The notes under the pieces are model-generated. The model worked only from the letters and a program-made list of their open reading frames with translations, made no database searches and was not told where the DNA came from. From contig JAMYHL010000026.1 of NCBI GenBank assembly GCA_025531455.1, positions 434,001-498,000 on the forward strand: a stretch of 64,000 bases of DNA. Reading direction: 5' to 3'. This DNA is from Apiotrichum sp. Y4204. Its lineage: Eukaryota > Basidiomycota > Tremellomycetes > Trichosporonales > Trichosporonaceae. The translations under genes and the position numbers were made by a program. Shown here piece after piece: positions 44,649-56,800 of this stretch (position 1 is its first letter; every line of letters starts with the position of its first letter).

Positions 44649-45770
44649 TCACGCTCCCTTTCTTTGACTTCCATCCCTTGGACTCGCCTTGTCCAGCCGC
44701 CCGCTCTTGGCACTATCAGAACCACCGCAGACTTCCGCCAGACTCCGTCCACCTACGAGTGAGCTCCACGTGAACAACATTGACACCTACTCTTAACGCT
44801 GCGTCCGTAGCGCTCGCCCTCCTCGCCCCCAGGTCCCCAACTATACGCACGGACACCCTTTGGAAGACAGAGCAGCCACTGGCGCTGTTCCTTCCCCCCG
44901 TATTTATAGTTGGCCGGCGGGGACCGCACGAGTGCGAATTCTTGCTCATCAGATGCGTTCTTTTCTATCTTCGTTTTTTTTCTCACCATGGCCAGTCATC
45001 TGCTGTCAGTCCCGCTCGGAATATGTAGAAAATACCTTTTTACCACCATGCAGAATAATGTGAAAACTTCGCTTGGCGCCCGCGTCGATCTGACTCAGGA
45101 CGAGTCGCAGTTTCTCCTCCTCGAATGCTCCGCTATGTATCAGTCTCAGCACGCAACGACACGTACTCTTCCGGCTCGTCGTCATCCGAGCTGCTATCGC
45201 TGTCGGTATCGCGTATCTCACGGATGGTGTATCGCCCGATATCCCAGAGAACTACATCAGAGGCGAAAAGACATCACAACTCACGCGTCCCCTTGCCGGG
45301 CTTCTCCCTGTCGGCACCTCTAATCAGCAAGACACATGACATCCACCCACCCTCGTGGACAGCATACGACACGGGATGGATAGTCGTCTCGATGGCGAGA
45401 TGGCTCGCCTCCTCGGGCCGCGAGAGACCTTCCATCAGCGACGTCCTAACTCCCCCTCACCCAGCATGCCCTTCGGCACCGCCCAGCTAACCAGCCCATC
45501 CCGGACGTGAAGCCTCAGATCGTAATGGTGAGCTGGAGTCAGAAAATTAATAGTAACTAACGTACCAGTCGCCTGGTGTCGCTGGATACACCAAAAGTTG
45601 CGATACCGCAGCGCCGGGAACCGCGATAGGTCCTCGTCGTTAAAGTGCCCCGTCCGCAGCCGTTTCTGTCCCCCGTCCTCGCTGCCTTCCCTTGCCCGCT
45701 TGGGCGTCACGATCACGGGCGGTTCCGAGCCGAAGTGGCTCCGAGTCTCCCGCTCTGCTTCTGGAGACAT
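44649..45770 (-). CDS. LigD-type 3'-phosphoesterase (LPE) domain protein, 9 exons, 279 aa
   Basis: Stand-alone relative of the phosphoesterase domain of bacterial DNA ligase D, which trims 3'-phosphate or 3'-ribonucleotide ends during DNA break repair. Exons are 45770-45566, 45532-45461, 45428-45351, 45317-45285, 45251-45167, 45132-45036, 45002-44987, 44940-44791 and 44752-44649. All nine join in frame. Motifs in order: FWCIQRHQATGHHYDLRLHV (catalytic-type His), LVSWAVPKG, HLAIETTIHPVSYAVHEG, GTLLWDIGRYTI, RSFHIILHGGKK, HEFALVR, WLLCLPKG and a final SVKSGRSLAEV-like end. An acidic insert (DTDSDSSSDDD) follows GRYTI. Introns are about 32-50 nt and exon 7 is 16 nt. The acceptor of exon 4 could be 2 nt earlier. 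An in-frame upstream ATG is at 45854. Confidence 0.87.
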
Positions 45771-48700
45771 GTCAGTCCTTGTCAGTCGGGGTGAGTGGGA
45801 ACATTCAAGCCGCGATGTCGTTTCTTGGATGTTTGAGTGACTCGGTTTTGCCACTGAACGAGTGACGTCGAGTGACGTGTGATCGCGTGGAATGCCATTT
45901 TAGCTTCCGCTCCTGGCTTATGTGAACCACCACTACGGGATGGTGCCGTGCGCGGATATGGCAGCGAGCACGCACTTGTGGATGATGAGGAACTGTTCAA
46001 TCGTCGTTAATAACCAGCAATGCCACATGCCTGTCGAGGATAGGCAGATTGGGAAATGACAGACATTTCCCTTAGTCGCTGGCAACGTCGCGAGTGGTCG
46101 TTGCTACTGGCACATTGTTCGCCTTCTGAACGTCCTACATAAGTTCCATACTGTCTCATGGAATGATACATCCTGTTCAGCTGAGCATGTCTCTTCACGA
46201 CACATGAATGGAAGGAGCTTTGGTCTGCAAAGATACCCAGAATAATGAGTAAAAAAGAAAGAAACGGAAATAAAAATAAAAATATAAATAAATAAAAGAA
46301 AATAAATATATAAACCTCGAAAAATGAGGCAAAAGAAAGTAAAAAGCAGGCGCGTCGGGTCGTTCTGAAGTTGCCACGCAGGGCTCACCGGAGACCATGC
46401 AAAGGAGTAAAATAAACAAGCAGAGCGGACAATGCCGACTTCACCAGGCAATGCAACTCTCTCAGTGGGTTACGAATGGGACCGTTTCGCAACATTTCAC
46501 CCTCGAACGCTGTCCACGATGAGCTCGAAGTCATGAACGTTCGTCAGACTCTCCCGATTTCAACCGAGTGACTTGGCCATTATCCACATCAAACCGCCCG
46601 AAAAGCTCGCAAAAAATAGCCCAGTGGTCTCAATCATTAACGATTGAATGCCATCAACGGGCCGTCAGAGGTTGAAGGCTCCGCCGGCACCGCCGCTGTC
46701 GGGATTGGACGTTTCCATTCCGGTCGATCAACGGTCTGTGCGATAACCACTTCCATTCCGATTCGTTTATTTCGCCTCAATGCGATCTGTTTTTTGGCCT
46801 GTGCTGTCCGTGACTTTGAGGCGGTCTACCCCGCATTCACGAATCCTGGCCTGCGTGTCTTGGCTGACCGTTGCGCTTCACGAAAGACGTCTTTACCAGT
46901 TGCGAGAGTGGTTAGCGTTGGACACGGAATGGGTTACAAAGGCAGAAGTGGGTCCAGCGCCAAGACGCAGTGGTCCCAAATGGGGCCGCGCGCCACAAAG
47001 TCAGTCAGTAAGGCCATACCCATCCCTCGAAGTATGTGCGCTGCGGGGGCTGGGCACCGCATCGAGGGCATTCCCGGGGGTGGCGTTCCCAGCTGGGGCC
47101 CACAGCGCCACAGCTCACATTCCGGACACGGACACTATCTCAACCGGCGGTACCGGCAAGCAATGGTGATTAATTGGCTGAAGACATCTCTGGATCCAGC
47201 TGGCGGAACGAACCGCTGCGAGGAACCCTTAGTTGGCGGAGTTCACACTGTGCTCATGGACTCTGTGTGGAGAGTCGAGGGTTCGGGTTCGAGGAGCGGA
47301 ATGGAGTTCTGGAAACCGAACATCTTCGTGTCGAGGTTCCGACGGACTGTTTGAAGCCTTGGAGGGCGATAAGGGAATTCCAATCGCGATATTCCAATCG
47401 CTGTTGTTCGCGACCCTGCGATGCGGATGCTACGTCATACTGCCTCCGAAGAAGCCGAGATGGACTCCATGGAGGTCTGAGCGTGCTGTGTGCTGCGCGC
47501 AGCGTGAGCGTGCGGGACAGGTTCGTTCGCTAGGTCCTCTCTTCGGCACCCTAACGCCCTAACGCGGTCAACGATGCCCGACCTAGGACATTTGATGGAC
47601 CCATCCATGGTCTCGATGCTAGTCCTAGCGAACATTGCCCAGGCACGGACGGCATGGCGGCACGCGGGGCCCGCGTCTAAAACAGGCACAACCCCTGCCG
47701 GCCGGCATCATAGTAGTACTACAGTAGCTGTAATGTGCAGAACGCAGAAGAAGTGCGAAGCGCACAAAGCCAACCTTGCAGCTAATCGGGGCCGTCCGGG
47801 TGCCCCGGGTTCCTAGATGGAGCGCGATCGGAGAACTGATGGAGAGCGGCCGTCGAGACAGAACGAATGGTCTGGAGGATCTTAGCGGCCGATTAGTGGG
47901 TTAGCGCTCTCCAGATAGTCGGGAATGGGGATCCCCGCCATTCAAGCAGACCTGGACGGCGCCAAATTAGCTGATGTTCCACTGCTAGCATACAGCTTCT
48001 CCTATCTCGGAGCGCAGACAGTAGCTCGGCGGCAGTAGTCGGTACACCATCTGTGTCGACCGTGAGGCTAGCCCGTGGATGGTGTCCTGATGTGAATGAT
48101 GTCACACTTGCCATATGGGATCCGGCAAGTGGAAGAACCAAGGGGCCCCCAGATTTAGAGCTGCAGACTCAGGAGAATGCTCAGGTGCTGTCTGACCCAG
48201 AAGTCACTGTAGGGCTTTGTTGTGATCCCGCAGACGACTCGGAATAGCACAGTTGGCTTGGTGTGCAAAAGTGCATATCCCGAGCTCCCTGTGCAACTTC
48301 AGTCCCCTAATCGATCGAGTCACGTTAATAGTTGCGAGAGGCGTCGCCCTCTTCGAGGTTGTTGTCCTGGTACTGCCCTGGCGGCGCTGGCCTCCTGCGT
48401 TCTGCGAGCATACCTTTACATGCCATGTTATGGCCCTTTCCGACGCGAGATCCATTATGGAATCTGTACTCGTCTTTCTTAGGATGTTAGGACCCACGAC
48501 TCGCTGCACATTGCAGATTACGTGGGTGAACTGGCGGCAACAAAGTTACCGAGGGTGCGCCAAATACTGAGCGTACCACATGTATAGAAATATAGAACAC
48601 TGGTAGGTGCACAGAACTCGCACAGTTGTGCACAGAGGTTACTCGGCCGTCGCTGCTTCTCCGCAGTTACCGCTGCCGAGTCAGTTTCACCGGTGACTAG

Positions 48701-51209
48701 CTAGTTGCCGGCGGTGGTCGAAAGCAACGACAGCAACAGCTGGCTTGTCTTATCGCATCAAACGATCAGTAAAAGTCACATGAGAGCAGCTGCCGCAAGG
48801 ATACCCCGTCATCAATTGGCCTCCGCGGCCCTCGGACGCCAGAGAGAGAAAAGCTTAACTCTTCCGGATGGTCCCAACTGGTCTGGAAGCGAGAGCGTTA
48901 GGAGCTAGAGAGCACAGACCATCGCGGCCCGCATGGCGATCCAACATCTACAGCATCTGGGCATTGACCGAGGTTTGCTTCGGTGGGATCTATAGACCTT
49001 GTCTCGGCTGCTCTGGCCTCGGCATGTTTCTGTTCCTGCTTGGCCTGCGCCTGCTACTTGCTCCACTGATGCGATCAAACGATGGCGGAGCCAAGCAGGA
49101 ACGCACTGGTCAGGTGGTAGTTGCGGGCCACTGATCACTGGATCACTGGTCAATGTCGCGTTACGCGTATGCGAGCGTTCATTCTGTCTGCAAGCTTCAG
49201 TGCATAGAGGCCGAGATGAAGGAACAGGGGGGAGGAATGTTTCACCAGATGAGAACTCTGGGCTTTGCATCCACCGGCGATGAGCGAGACGAGGTCTGCG
49301 GGCCGTGTGGGTCATGACGCAAGCTTAATGTTGGCGGCGTCAAGGTTTGGTGGGCACACAGAGGGAGAGGGGTGCCGGCCGCAGGCACATATTCATCAGC
49401 AGCTTCCGGGGGTGCCTCATCGTGACCGCTCAGGTCCCAAGCCACAATGGCATGGGCTGGAGGAGATGGTGTACATGTGCATAGGAGTGCAACGTGATGA
49501 AGGCAATAGGCGGATGGGATGGTCTCGGATGGTGATGGTGAGGCATGTGGCAGTAGCGGGGGCGGCGGGGGCGTGCGCGCTTGCGGACATGGGCCCCGCG
49601 TGGGGCGTGGGGCCCTGCAAAAAAACTGGATAAACTAGGTTGACAAGATTGGGACCTCCGTCTCATGTGACCTCGCGCCAGTCGCCGCGAGTCGCGTTCG
49701 AAACAGCGCCAGAATTCCGGTATTCGCGGGGGAGTGGGATCCACCAGAGAGAGGAACCACGCGCTCTCCTGTTAGGTTTGCTTTTTCCTCCATCGCCGGG
49801 CTCGTGCCGCAGACCAACACCAGAGTAGTATCCGGGCTCTACTCATTACTGAACTCGCTCTGGCCGTGCTCTCCTAACCCTAACTGTTGCTTATTTTAGT
49901 CTGCGGGCCCTTACTCGCAACCCAGAAAGCTCGCGACCGGAATCGCCGGTTTGGGATCATTGGCATGCCCAGGACCCAAGGACCCAGCGACCCAGTAGCG
50001 CGAACATTGCAGCGCATGGTTTCTGAGGGATTAATGAAACTCTTACGCAACGTGGTGATACGAGGCGGCGCCTCGATGCGGCATCTGTGCTGGGACCGCG
50101 ACGTGCGGACGCGACGCGCCCGCCAGGACCCTTGGCAGCTGATCTAGTCTCATTCCCTCCACATTTCCACTTTGACTAACTGATTATCCGCGCTTCCTGG
50201 CCCACTGCACGTCCACTTCCTGTCGGACATGCTTGAGTGGTGGCTTCTGTCCGTACCCTGGTCCCTGTACTGGGAATAGACTAAGGCCTGAGGGCCCCGA
50301 GCGACATGCTTGCTCGTGAGTTCGTCTTCGACCCATTGCGGATCCACAGACATTCCTGGGAGCCTCAAGCTCAGTCTTGCCAATGTGCTCTCCTCTTCCC
50401 AGAACAAGGGCAGATCGAGGCGGAGTTGGTTTCCTAACCTGCCGATTCCTTCGCGTTCCTCCTCCCCTCCCTCTCTTTCCCCTACCCTAAACTCTCACCC
50501 TCGACGTGCCCATGAACCTCGAGAGCCCCGCAGCCTCCACAGCCCATCCCCGCTACCCCGCACACATGGATGTGGAGCGCCGAGTCACGCGCCCTTGCGC
50601 ACCGGTTATCCACACCCTTGGAACGCTCGTTCAGATGTCCCTGCTGTTCCATGCAAGTTAGCCAAACCTTCTAATCTGGGCCGCGAGTCGAGACATGAGC
50701 AGACGTCGTTTCCGCCTCGGACGCCAACCGCAAAGACAACAGCCTCAGAGGTGCTCCGGATCAGTCAGGTCTAGGGGTTTCGTGAGGTTGTCCTGCGTCA
50801 TTGGCATTGTGCCGCGGCCGGAGAACTGCGGAGGCGAAGCGCCGACGCAGAGGACCAGAGTCCTAGCGTCCTAGCCACTGTTTTCCAGTAGCGCACTCCC
50901 AGTATCCTCGTCTCAACTGACCGCCGGTACTCGCTCTCCATTCTCCCGATCTGGCTGTTCGTGATACCCGACTGACCTCTGAATGATATATAACAACTCG
51001 ACGACAGGATGCCACTGATATTCGTGCGCCGCCGCCTCTCACTGGCGACTCGACATTCTTACCCACCGCTGACATTCTTTTTCCGTAGTAATCGTATCAA
51101 GGTTCTAGAGTCGATCCGAAGTCGACTCTATCGCGCTCTCCCTTGCCTACTCGGCCAGCTCGACTCGACGTCCTCATCCAGCACTCATAACACCCCCCGA
51201 CACACACGT
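45771..51209. other. 5.4-kb gene desert
   Basis: The longest gene-free stretch of the window. An AT-rich patch of AAATAAA-type words lies at 46251-46315. The longest open frame (46644-47354, 236 codons) shows no codon bias and no similarity I recognise. A short CCTAACCCTAAC word near 49874 resembles telomeric DNA but is less than two units. I find no transposon, tRNA or rRNA. The last few hundred bases are the promoter and leader of the CFEM gene. Confidence 0.5.
46251..46315. repeat. AT-rich low-complexity patch
   Basis: About 65 bases made almost only of A and T in AAATA/AAATAAA words, in an otherwise GC-rich genome. It could be a weak origin-like or scaffold-attachment segment, but nothing in the sequence shows that. 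Confidence 0.75.
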
Positions 51210-53822
51210 ATGAAGGCCTGGACCTACGCCCTTGTGGCGTTCCTCGCCACGAGCCCGTTCGTTGCGGCCCAGGAGCCGCCCCTCGACGGCCTTTCCCAGT
51301 GCGCCTCCGACTGCATCCGCGGGGCCGTCGCTTCCCAGGGCTGCGCAGGCGAGAACGACACCGCCTGCCTCTGCACTGACGCTTTCAAGTCGGCTGCCGC
51401 CAGCTGTCTTGTCCCCAAGTGCACCCCCGAGGACATCTCCGCCGCTCTTGCTCTCTCCAGCCAGCGCTGCTCCGGTGCGGGTACCTCCCCCACTCCCCCT
51501 GCGGAGTCCTCGCCCTCCCCGGAACCCACGTCCGAGGCCCCCTCGCCGACTGCTGAGCCCACGTCCGAGGCCCCGTCGCCCACTGCCGAGCCCTCGTCTG
51601 CTGAGCCGTCTGCTGAGCCCACCTCGGCTGAGGCTCCTTCCCCGTCCGACTCCACTGCCCCGTCCCCCACCGAATCGTCTACTGCTCCTGGCCCCACTGG
51701 CAACCCTGGTGGTCTCTCGGACTGTGGTACTCAATGCCTGAAGGATGCCATCGCCTCGCAGGGCTGCAAGGGCGACACCGACACCGCTTGCCTCTGCACC
51801 ACTGCCTTCCAGGGCGCTGCTGCAGGCTGCCTCACCTCGAAGTGCCCTGAGGATATCCCCGCCGCTCTCGCCCTTTCTAAGGAGCGCTGCTCTGGTGGTT
51901 CGGCCAGCAGTGCCACCCCTCCTGCCAGCGAGACTCCTTCGGCCACCGACTCTTCTGCTCCTCCCACCTCCACCGGCAACCCGGGCGGTCTTTCGGACTG
52001 CGGTACTCAATGCCTGAAGGACGCCATCGCCTCGCAGGGTTGCAAGGGCGACACCGACACTGCTTGCCTCTGCACCACTGCCTTCCAGGGCGCTGCTGCC
52101 GGCTGCCTCACTTCGAAGTGCCCCGAGGACATTCCGAAGGCCCTCGCTCTTTCCAAGGAGCGCTGCTCTGGCGGTTCTGGCGGCGCTAGCTCCACGGACT
52201 CGAACCCCACTTCCACTGCCTCGCCCCCGTCCTCGACCGGCGGCTCCGGCGGCAATCCCGGCGGCCTCTCGGACTGCGGCACCCAGTGTCTCAAGGACGC
52301 CATCGCCTCTCAGGGTTGCAAGGGCGACACCGACACCGCCTGCCTCTGCACCACCGCATTCCAGGGCGCCGCGGCCGGCTGCCTCACCTCGAAGTGTCCT
52401 CAGGATATCCCCGCCGCTCTCGCTCTCTCCAAGGAGCGCTGCTCCGGTGGCTCTGGTGGCAACGGTGGCTCGCCCACTTCCGGTGCGCCCCCCTCGTCGA
52501 CTGGCGGCTCGGGCTCCGGTGGTAACCCCGGCGGTCTCTCGGACTGCGGTACCCAGTGTCTCAAGGATGCCATCGCTTCTCAAGGTTGCAAGAGCGACAC
52601 CGACACCGCTTGCCTCTGCACCACCGCTTTCCAGGGCGCTGCTGCCGGCTGCCTGACCTCGAAGTGCCCCCAGGACATTCCCGCTGCTCTCGCCCTCTCC
52701 AAGGAGCGCTGCTCCGGCGGCTCCGGTGGTTCCCCCTCGGGCACTGCTGGCGGTGGACCCTCGACCCCCACCAGCGGCTCCGGCGGCTCCGGCGGCGACA
52801 CCGGCCTTTCTGCTTGTGGTACCCAGTGTCTCAAGGACGCCATCGCCAAGCAGGGATGCAAGAGCGAGACCGACACCGCCTGCCTCTGCACTTCGGCCTT
52901 CCAGGGCGTCGCTGCCTCGTGCTTGACCGCCAAGTGCCCCGCCGACATCCCCGCCGCTCTCGCCCTCTCCAAGCAGCGTTGCTCTGGTGGCTCCGGTGGC
53001 GGCTCTGGTGGCGGTTCGGGTGGCGCTCCTACTTCCGCTAAGCCCCAGGGCCCCGGCGCCACGGACGTCTGCCACGACAAGACCATTACCAAGGACCACA
53101 CTGTCACTGTCACCGTCACTGCTGGCGGCTCCAAGCCCACGGGCGGCAACGGTGGTGGCTCCGGCTCCGGCTCCGGATCTGGCTCTGGTTCTGGCTCCGG
53201 CTCCGGCAGCGGCGGCAACCCCGGCGGTCTCTCGGACTGCGGCACTCAATGCCTGAAGGATGCGATCGCCATGCAGGGCTGCAAGAGCGAGACCGACACT
53301 GCTTGTCTCTGCACCTCCGCTTTCCAGGGTGTTGCTGCTTCTTGCCTTACCTCCAAGTGCCCCCAGGACATTGCTGCTGCTCTTGCCCTCTCGAAGGAGC
53401 GCTGCTCCGGCGGTAACGGTGGCGGTTCTGGCTCCGGCTCTGGCAGCGGCTCGGGCTCCGGCTCGGGTTCCGGCTCAGGTAACGGTTCGGGCTCGGGCTC
53501 TGGCTCCGGCTCTGGCTCTGGCTCTGGCTCCGGCTCCGGCTCCGGCAGCGGCGGCAACCCCGGCGGGCTCTCGGACTGCGGCACCCAGTGCCTGAAGGAT
53601 GCGATCGCCAAGCAGGGATGCAAGAGCGAGACCGACACTGCTTGTCTCTGCACCTCCGCTTTCCAGGGCGTCGCCGCTTCTTGCCTCACCTCGAAGTGCC
53701 CCCAGGACATCGCCGCCGCTCTTGCTCTCTCGAAGGAGCGCTGCTCCGGCGGTAACGGTGGCGGCTCGGGCTCGGGCTCGGGCTCCGGCTCCGGCAACGG
53801 TAACGGCTCTGGCAACGGCTCT

Positions 53823-53854
<32 letters not shown>

Positions 53855-56800
53855 TGGTGGCAGCGGCGGCAGCGGCGGTAACCCCGGCGGCCTGTCTGAC
53901 TGCGGTACCCAGTGCCTCAAGGACGCCATCGCCGCCCAGGGCTGCAAGGGCGAGACCGACACCGCCTGTCTTTGCACGACCGCCTTCCAGGGCGTCGCCG
54001 CTGGCTGCCTTACTTCCAAGTGCCCTCAGGACATTGCCGCGGCCCTCGCCCTCTCCAAGGAGCGCTGCTCGGGTGGCTCTGGCGGCTCTGGCGGTTCCGG
54101 CGGTGCGACCTCCGGCGGTTCTGGCCCTAGCCCCACCAGCTCGACTGGTGGCTCGACTCCCTCGTCCGGCACTGGCGGCAACCCCGGCGGCCTCTCGGAC
54201 TGCGGCACTCAGTGCTTGAAGGACGCGATGGCTCAGCAGGGCTGCAAGGGCGAGACTGACACTGCCTGTCTCTGCACCACTGCCTTCCAGGGCGTCGCTG
54301 CTGGCTGCCTTACTTCCAAGTGTCCCCAGGACATTCCGGCCGCGCTTGCCCTCTCGAAGGAGCGCTGCTCCGGCGGCTCGGGCGGCACTCCCTCCGGCGG
54401 TCCCACCTCGGGCGGCTCGGGCCCTAGCCCTACCTCTTCGACCGGCGGCTCGACTCCCTCGTCCGGCACCGGTGGTAACCCCGGTGGTCTCTCCGACTGC
54501 GGCACCGCTTGCCTGAAGGACGCGATGGCTCAGCAGGGCTGCAAGGGCGAGACCGACACTGCATGCCTGTGCACTACTGCCTTCCAGGGAGTCGCCGCTG
54601 GTTGCCTCACCTCGAAGTGCCCTCAGGACATCCCCGCCGCCCTCGCTCTCTCGAAGGAGCGTTGCTCCGGCGCTGGTGCCTCGTCGACCGCCGGTCCCAC
54701 CTCTGGCCCTACCGGCGGTGGTGAGTCCTCGGCCGGCCCCTCGCCTACCTCGTCCGGCTCTGGCACCACCCCTTCGTCCGGCGGTGGCAACCCCGGCGGG
54801 CTTTCCGACTGCGGTACTCAGTGCCTCAAGGACGCCATCGCCGCTCAGGGCTGCAAGGGCGACACCGACACGGCCTGCCTCTGCACCTCGGCCTTCCAGG
54901 GCGTTGCCGCCGGCTGCTTGAGCTCCAAGTGCCCCCAGGACATTCCCGCCGCTCTTGCGCTCTCGAAGGAGCGCTGCTCCGGCGCTGGTGCTTCGTCGAC
55001 TGCCGGTCCCACGTCGGGCCCTACCGGTGGTGAGTCTTCGGCCGGCCCCTCGCCTACCTCGTCCGGCTCTGGCTCGACCCCTTCGTCCGGCGGTAACCCC
55101 GGCGGTCTGTCCGACTGCGGTACTCAGTGCCTCAAGGACGCCATCGCCGCTCAGGGCTGCAAGGGCGACACCGACACGGCCTGCCTCTGCACCTCGGCCT
55201 TCCAGGGCGTTGCCGCCGGCTGCTTGAGCTCCAAGTGCCCCCAGGACATTCCCGCCGCTCTTGCGCTCTCGAAGGAGCGCTGCTCCGGCGCTGGTGCTTC
55301 GTCGACTGCCGGTCCCACGTCGGGCCCTACCGGTGGTGAGTCTTCGGCCGGCCCCTCGCCTACCTCGTCCGGCTCTGGAACGACCCCCTCCTCCGGTGGC
55401 AACCCCGGCGGTCTGTCCGACTGCGGTACCCAGTGTCTCAAGGACGCCATCGCCGCTCAGGGCTGCAAGGGCGACACTGACACCGCGTGTCTCTGTACCT
55501 CGGCCTTCCAGGGTGTCGCTGCCGGCTGCTTGAGCTCCAAGTGCCCCCAGGACATTCCCGCCGCGCTTGCGCTCTCGAAGGAGCGTTGCTCCGGCGCCGG
55601 CGCGTCCTCGACCGCTTCTCCCACTTCCGGCCCTACTAGCGCGCCCGCCGAGTCCTCCGCTCCTGCCTCAACGACCAGCTCCGGTGGTTCCACTGAGCCC
55701 ACGTCGAGCGGCAACCCCGGTGGCCTTTCGGACTGCGGCACCAAGTGCCTCAAGGACGCCATTGCGTCGCAGGGTTGCAAGGGCGACACCGACACGGCCT
55801 GCCTGTGCACTCCTGAGTTCCAGAACGCCGCTGCTTCGTGTCTCATTCCCAACTGCCCCGCCGACATCTCCAAGGCGCTCGCTCTTTCCAAGGAGCGTTG
55901 CTCAGGTGCCGGCGCGTCGTCGAGCGCTTCTCCCACTTCCGGCCCTACCAGCGCCCCGGCTGAGTCTTCCGCTCCTCCTTCGCAGACCAGCTCCGGCGGT
56001 TCCACTCAGCCCACTTCGGGCGGTAACCCCGGTGGCCTGTCCGACTGCGGCACTCAGTGTCTGAAGGACGCCATCGCCGCGCAGGGCTGCAAGGGCGACA
56101 CTGACACCGCGTGCCTCTGCACCTCCGCTTTCCAGGGCGTCGCCGCAGGCTGCCTCTCGTCCAAGTGCCCGCAGGACATCCCGGCTGCTCTCGCGCTCTC
56201 GAAGGAGCGCTGCTCGGGTGCCGCCTCCTCGGCCGCTCCCACTTCCGGCCCCACTAGCGCCCCCGCCGAGTCCTCGGCCGCCCCTACGTCTTCGGTCGCT
56301 CCCTCGCCCGTTGAGTCCTCCACCGCTGCTCCCTCGTCGACCGGCAACCCCGGTGGCCTCTCGGACTGCGGAACTGCCTGCCTCAAGGAGGCTATGGAGA
56401 AGCAAGGTTGCAAGGGTGAGACCGACACCGCCTGCCTGTGCACCTCGGACTTCCAGAACGCCGCCGCTTCGTGCCTTGTTCCCAAGTGCCCCGCCGACAT
56501 TTCCAAGGCTCTCGCCCTCTCGAAGGAGCGCTGCTCCGGCGGTGCTTCCTCGGCCGCTCCCACCTCGGGTCCCACCAGCGCCCCCGTCGAGTCCTCGGCC
56601 GCCCCTACCGGTGCCCCGGAGTCGTCGGCTTCCCCGTCGCCAACTAGCTCTGCCGGCACCACCGAGCCCTCGTCGGGTGGCAACCCCGGCGGTCTCTCCG
56701 ACTGCGGCACTGCCTGCTTGAAGGAGGCGATCGAGAAGCAGGGCTGCAAGGGCGACACCGACACCGCGTGCCTCTGCACTCCCGAGTTCCAGAACGCCGC

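Noticed and set aside
46644..47354. 236-codon plus-strand open frame in the gene desert
   Set aside because: No coding-type third-position bias, no domain, no signal or membrane features, and no splice context. A chance frame at this GC content is plausible.
49871..49884. CCTAACCCTAAC telomere-like word
   Set aside because: Fewer than two TTAGGG units; expected by chance and not evidence of a telomere or chromosome fusion.
51174..53249. 691-codon open frame antisense to the CFEM gene
   Set aside because: It is produced by the strong GC3 bias of the sense gene, has an Ala/Gly/Arg-rich repetitive product and no conserved motif, and the sense strand has a signal peptide and Cys pattern.
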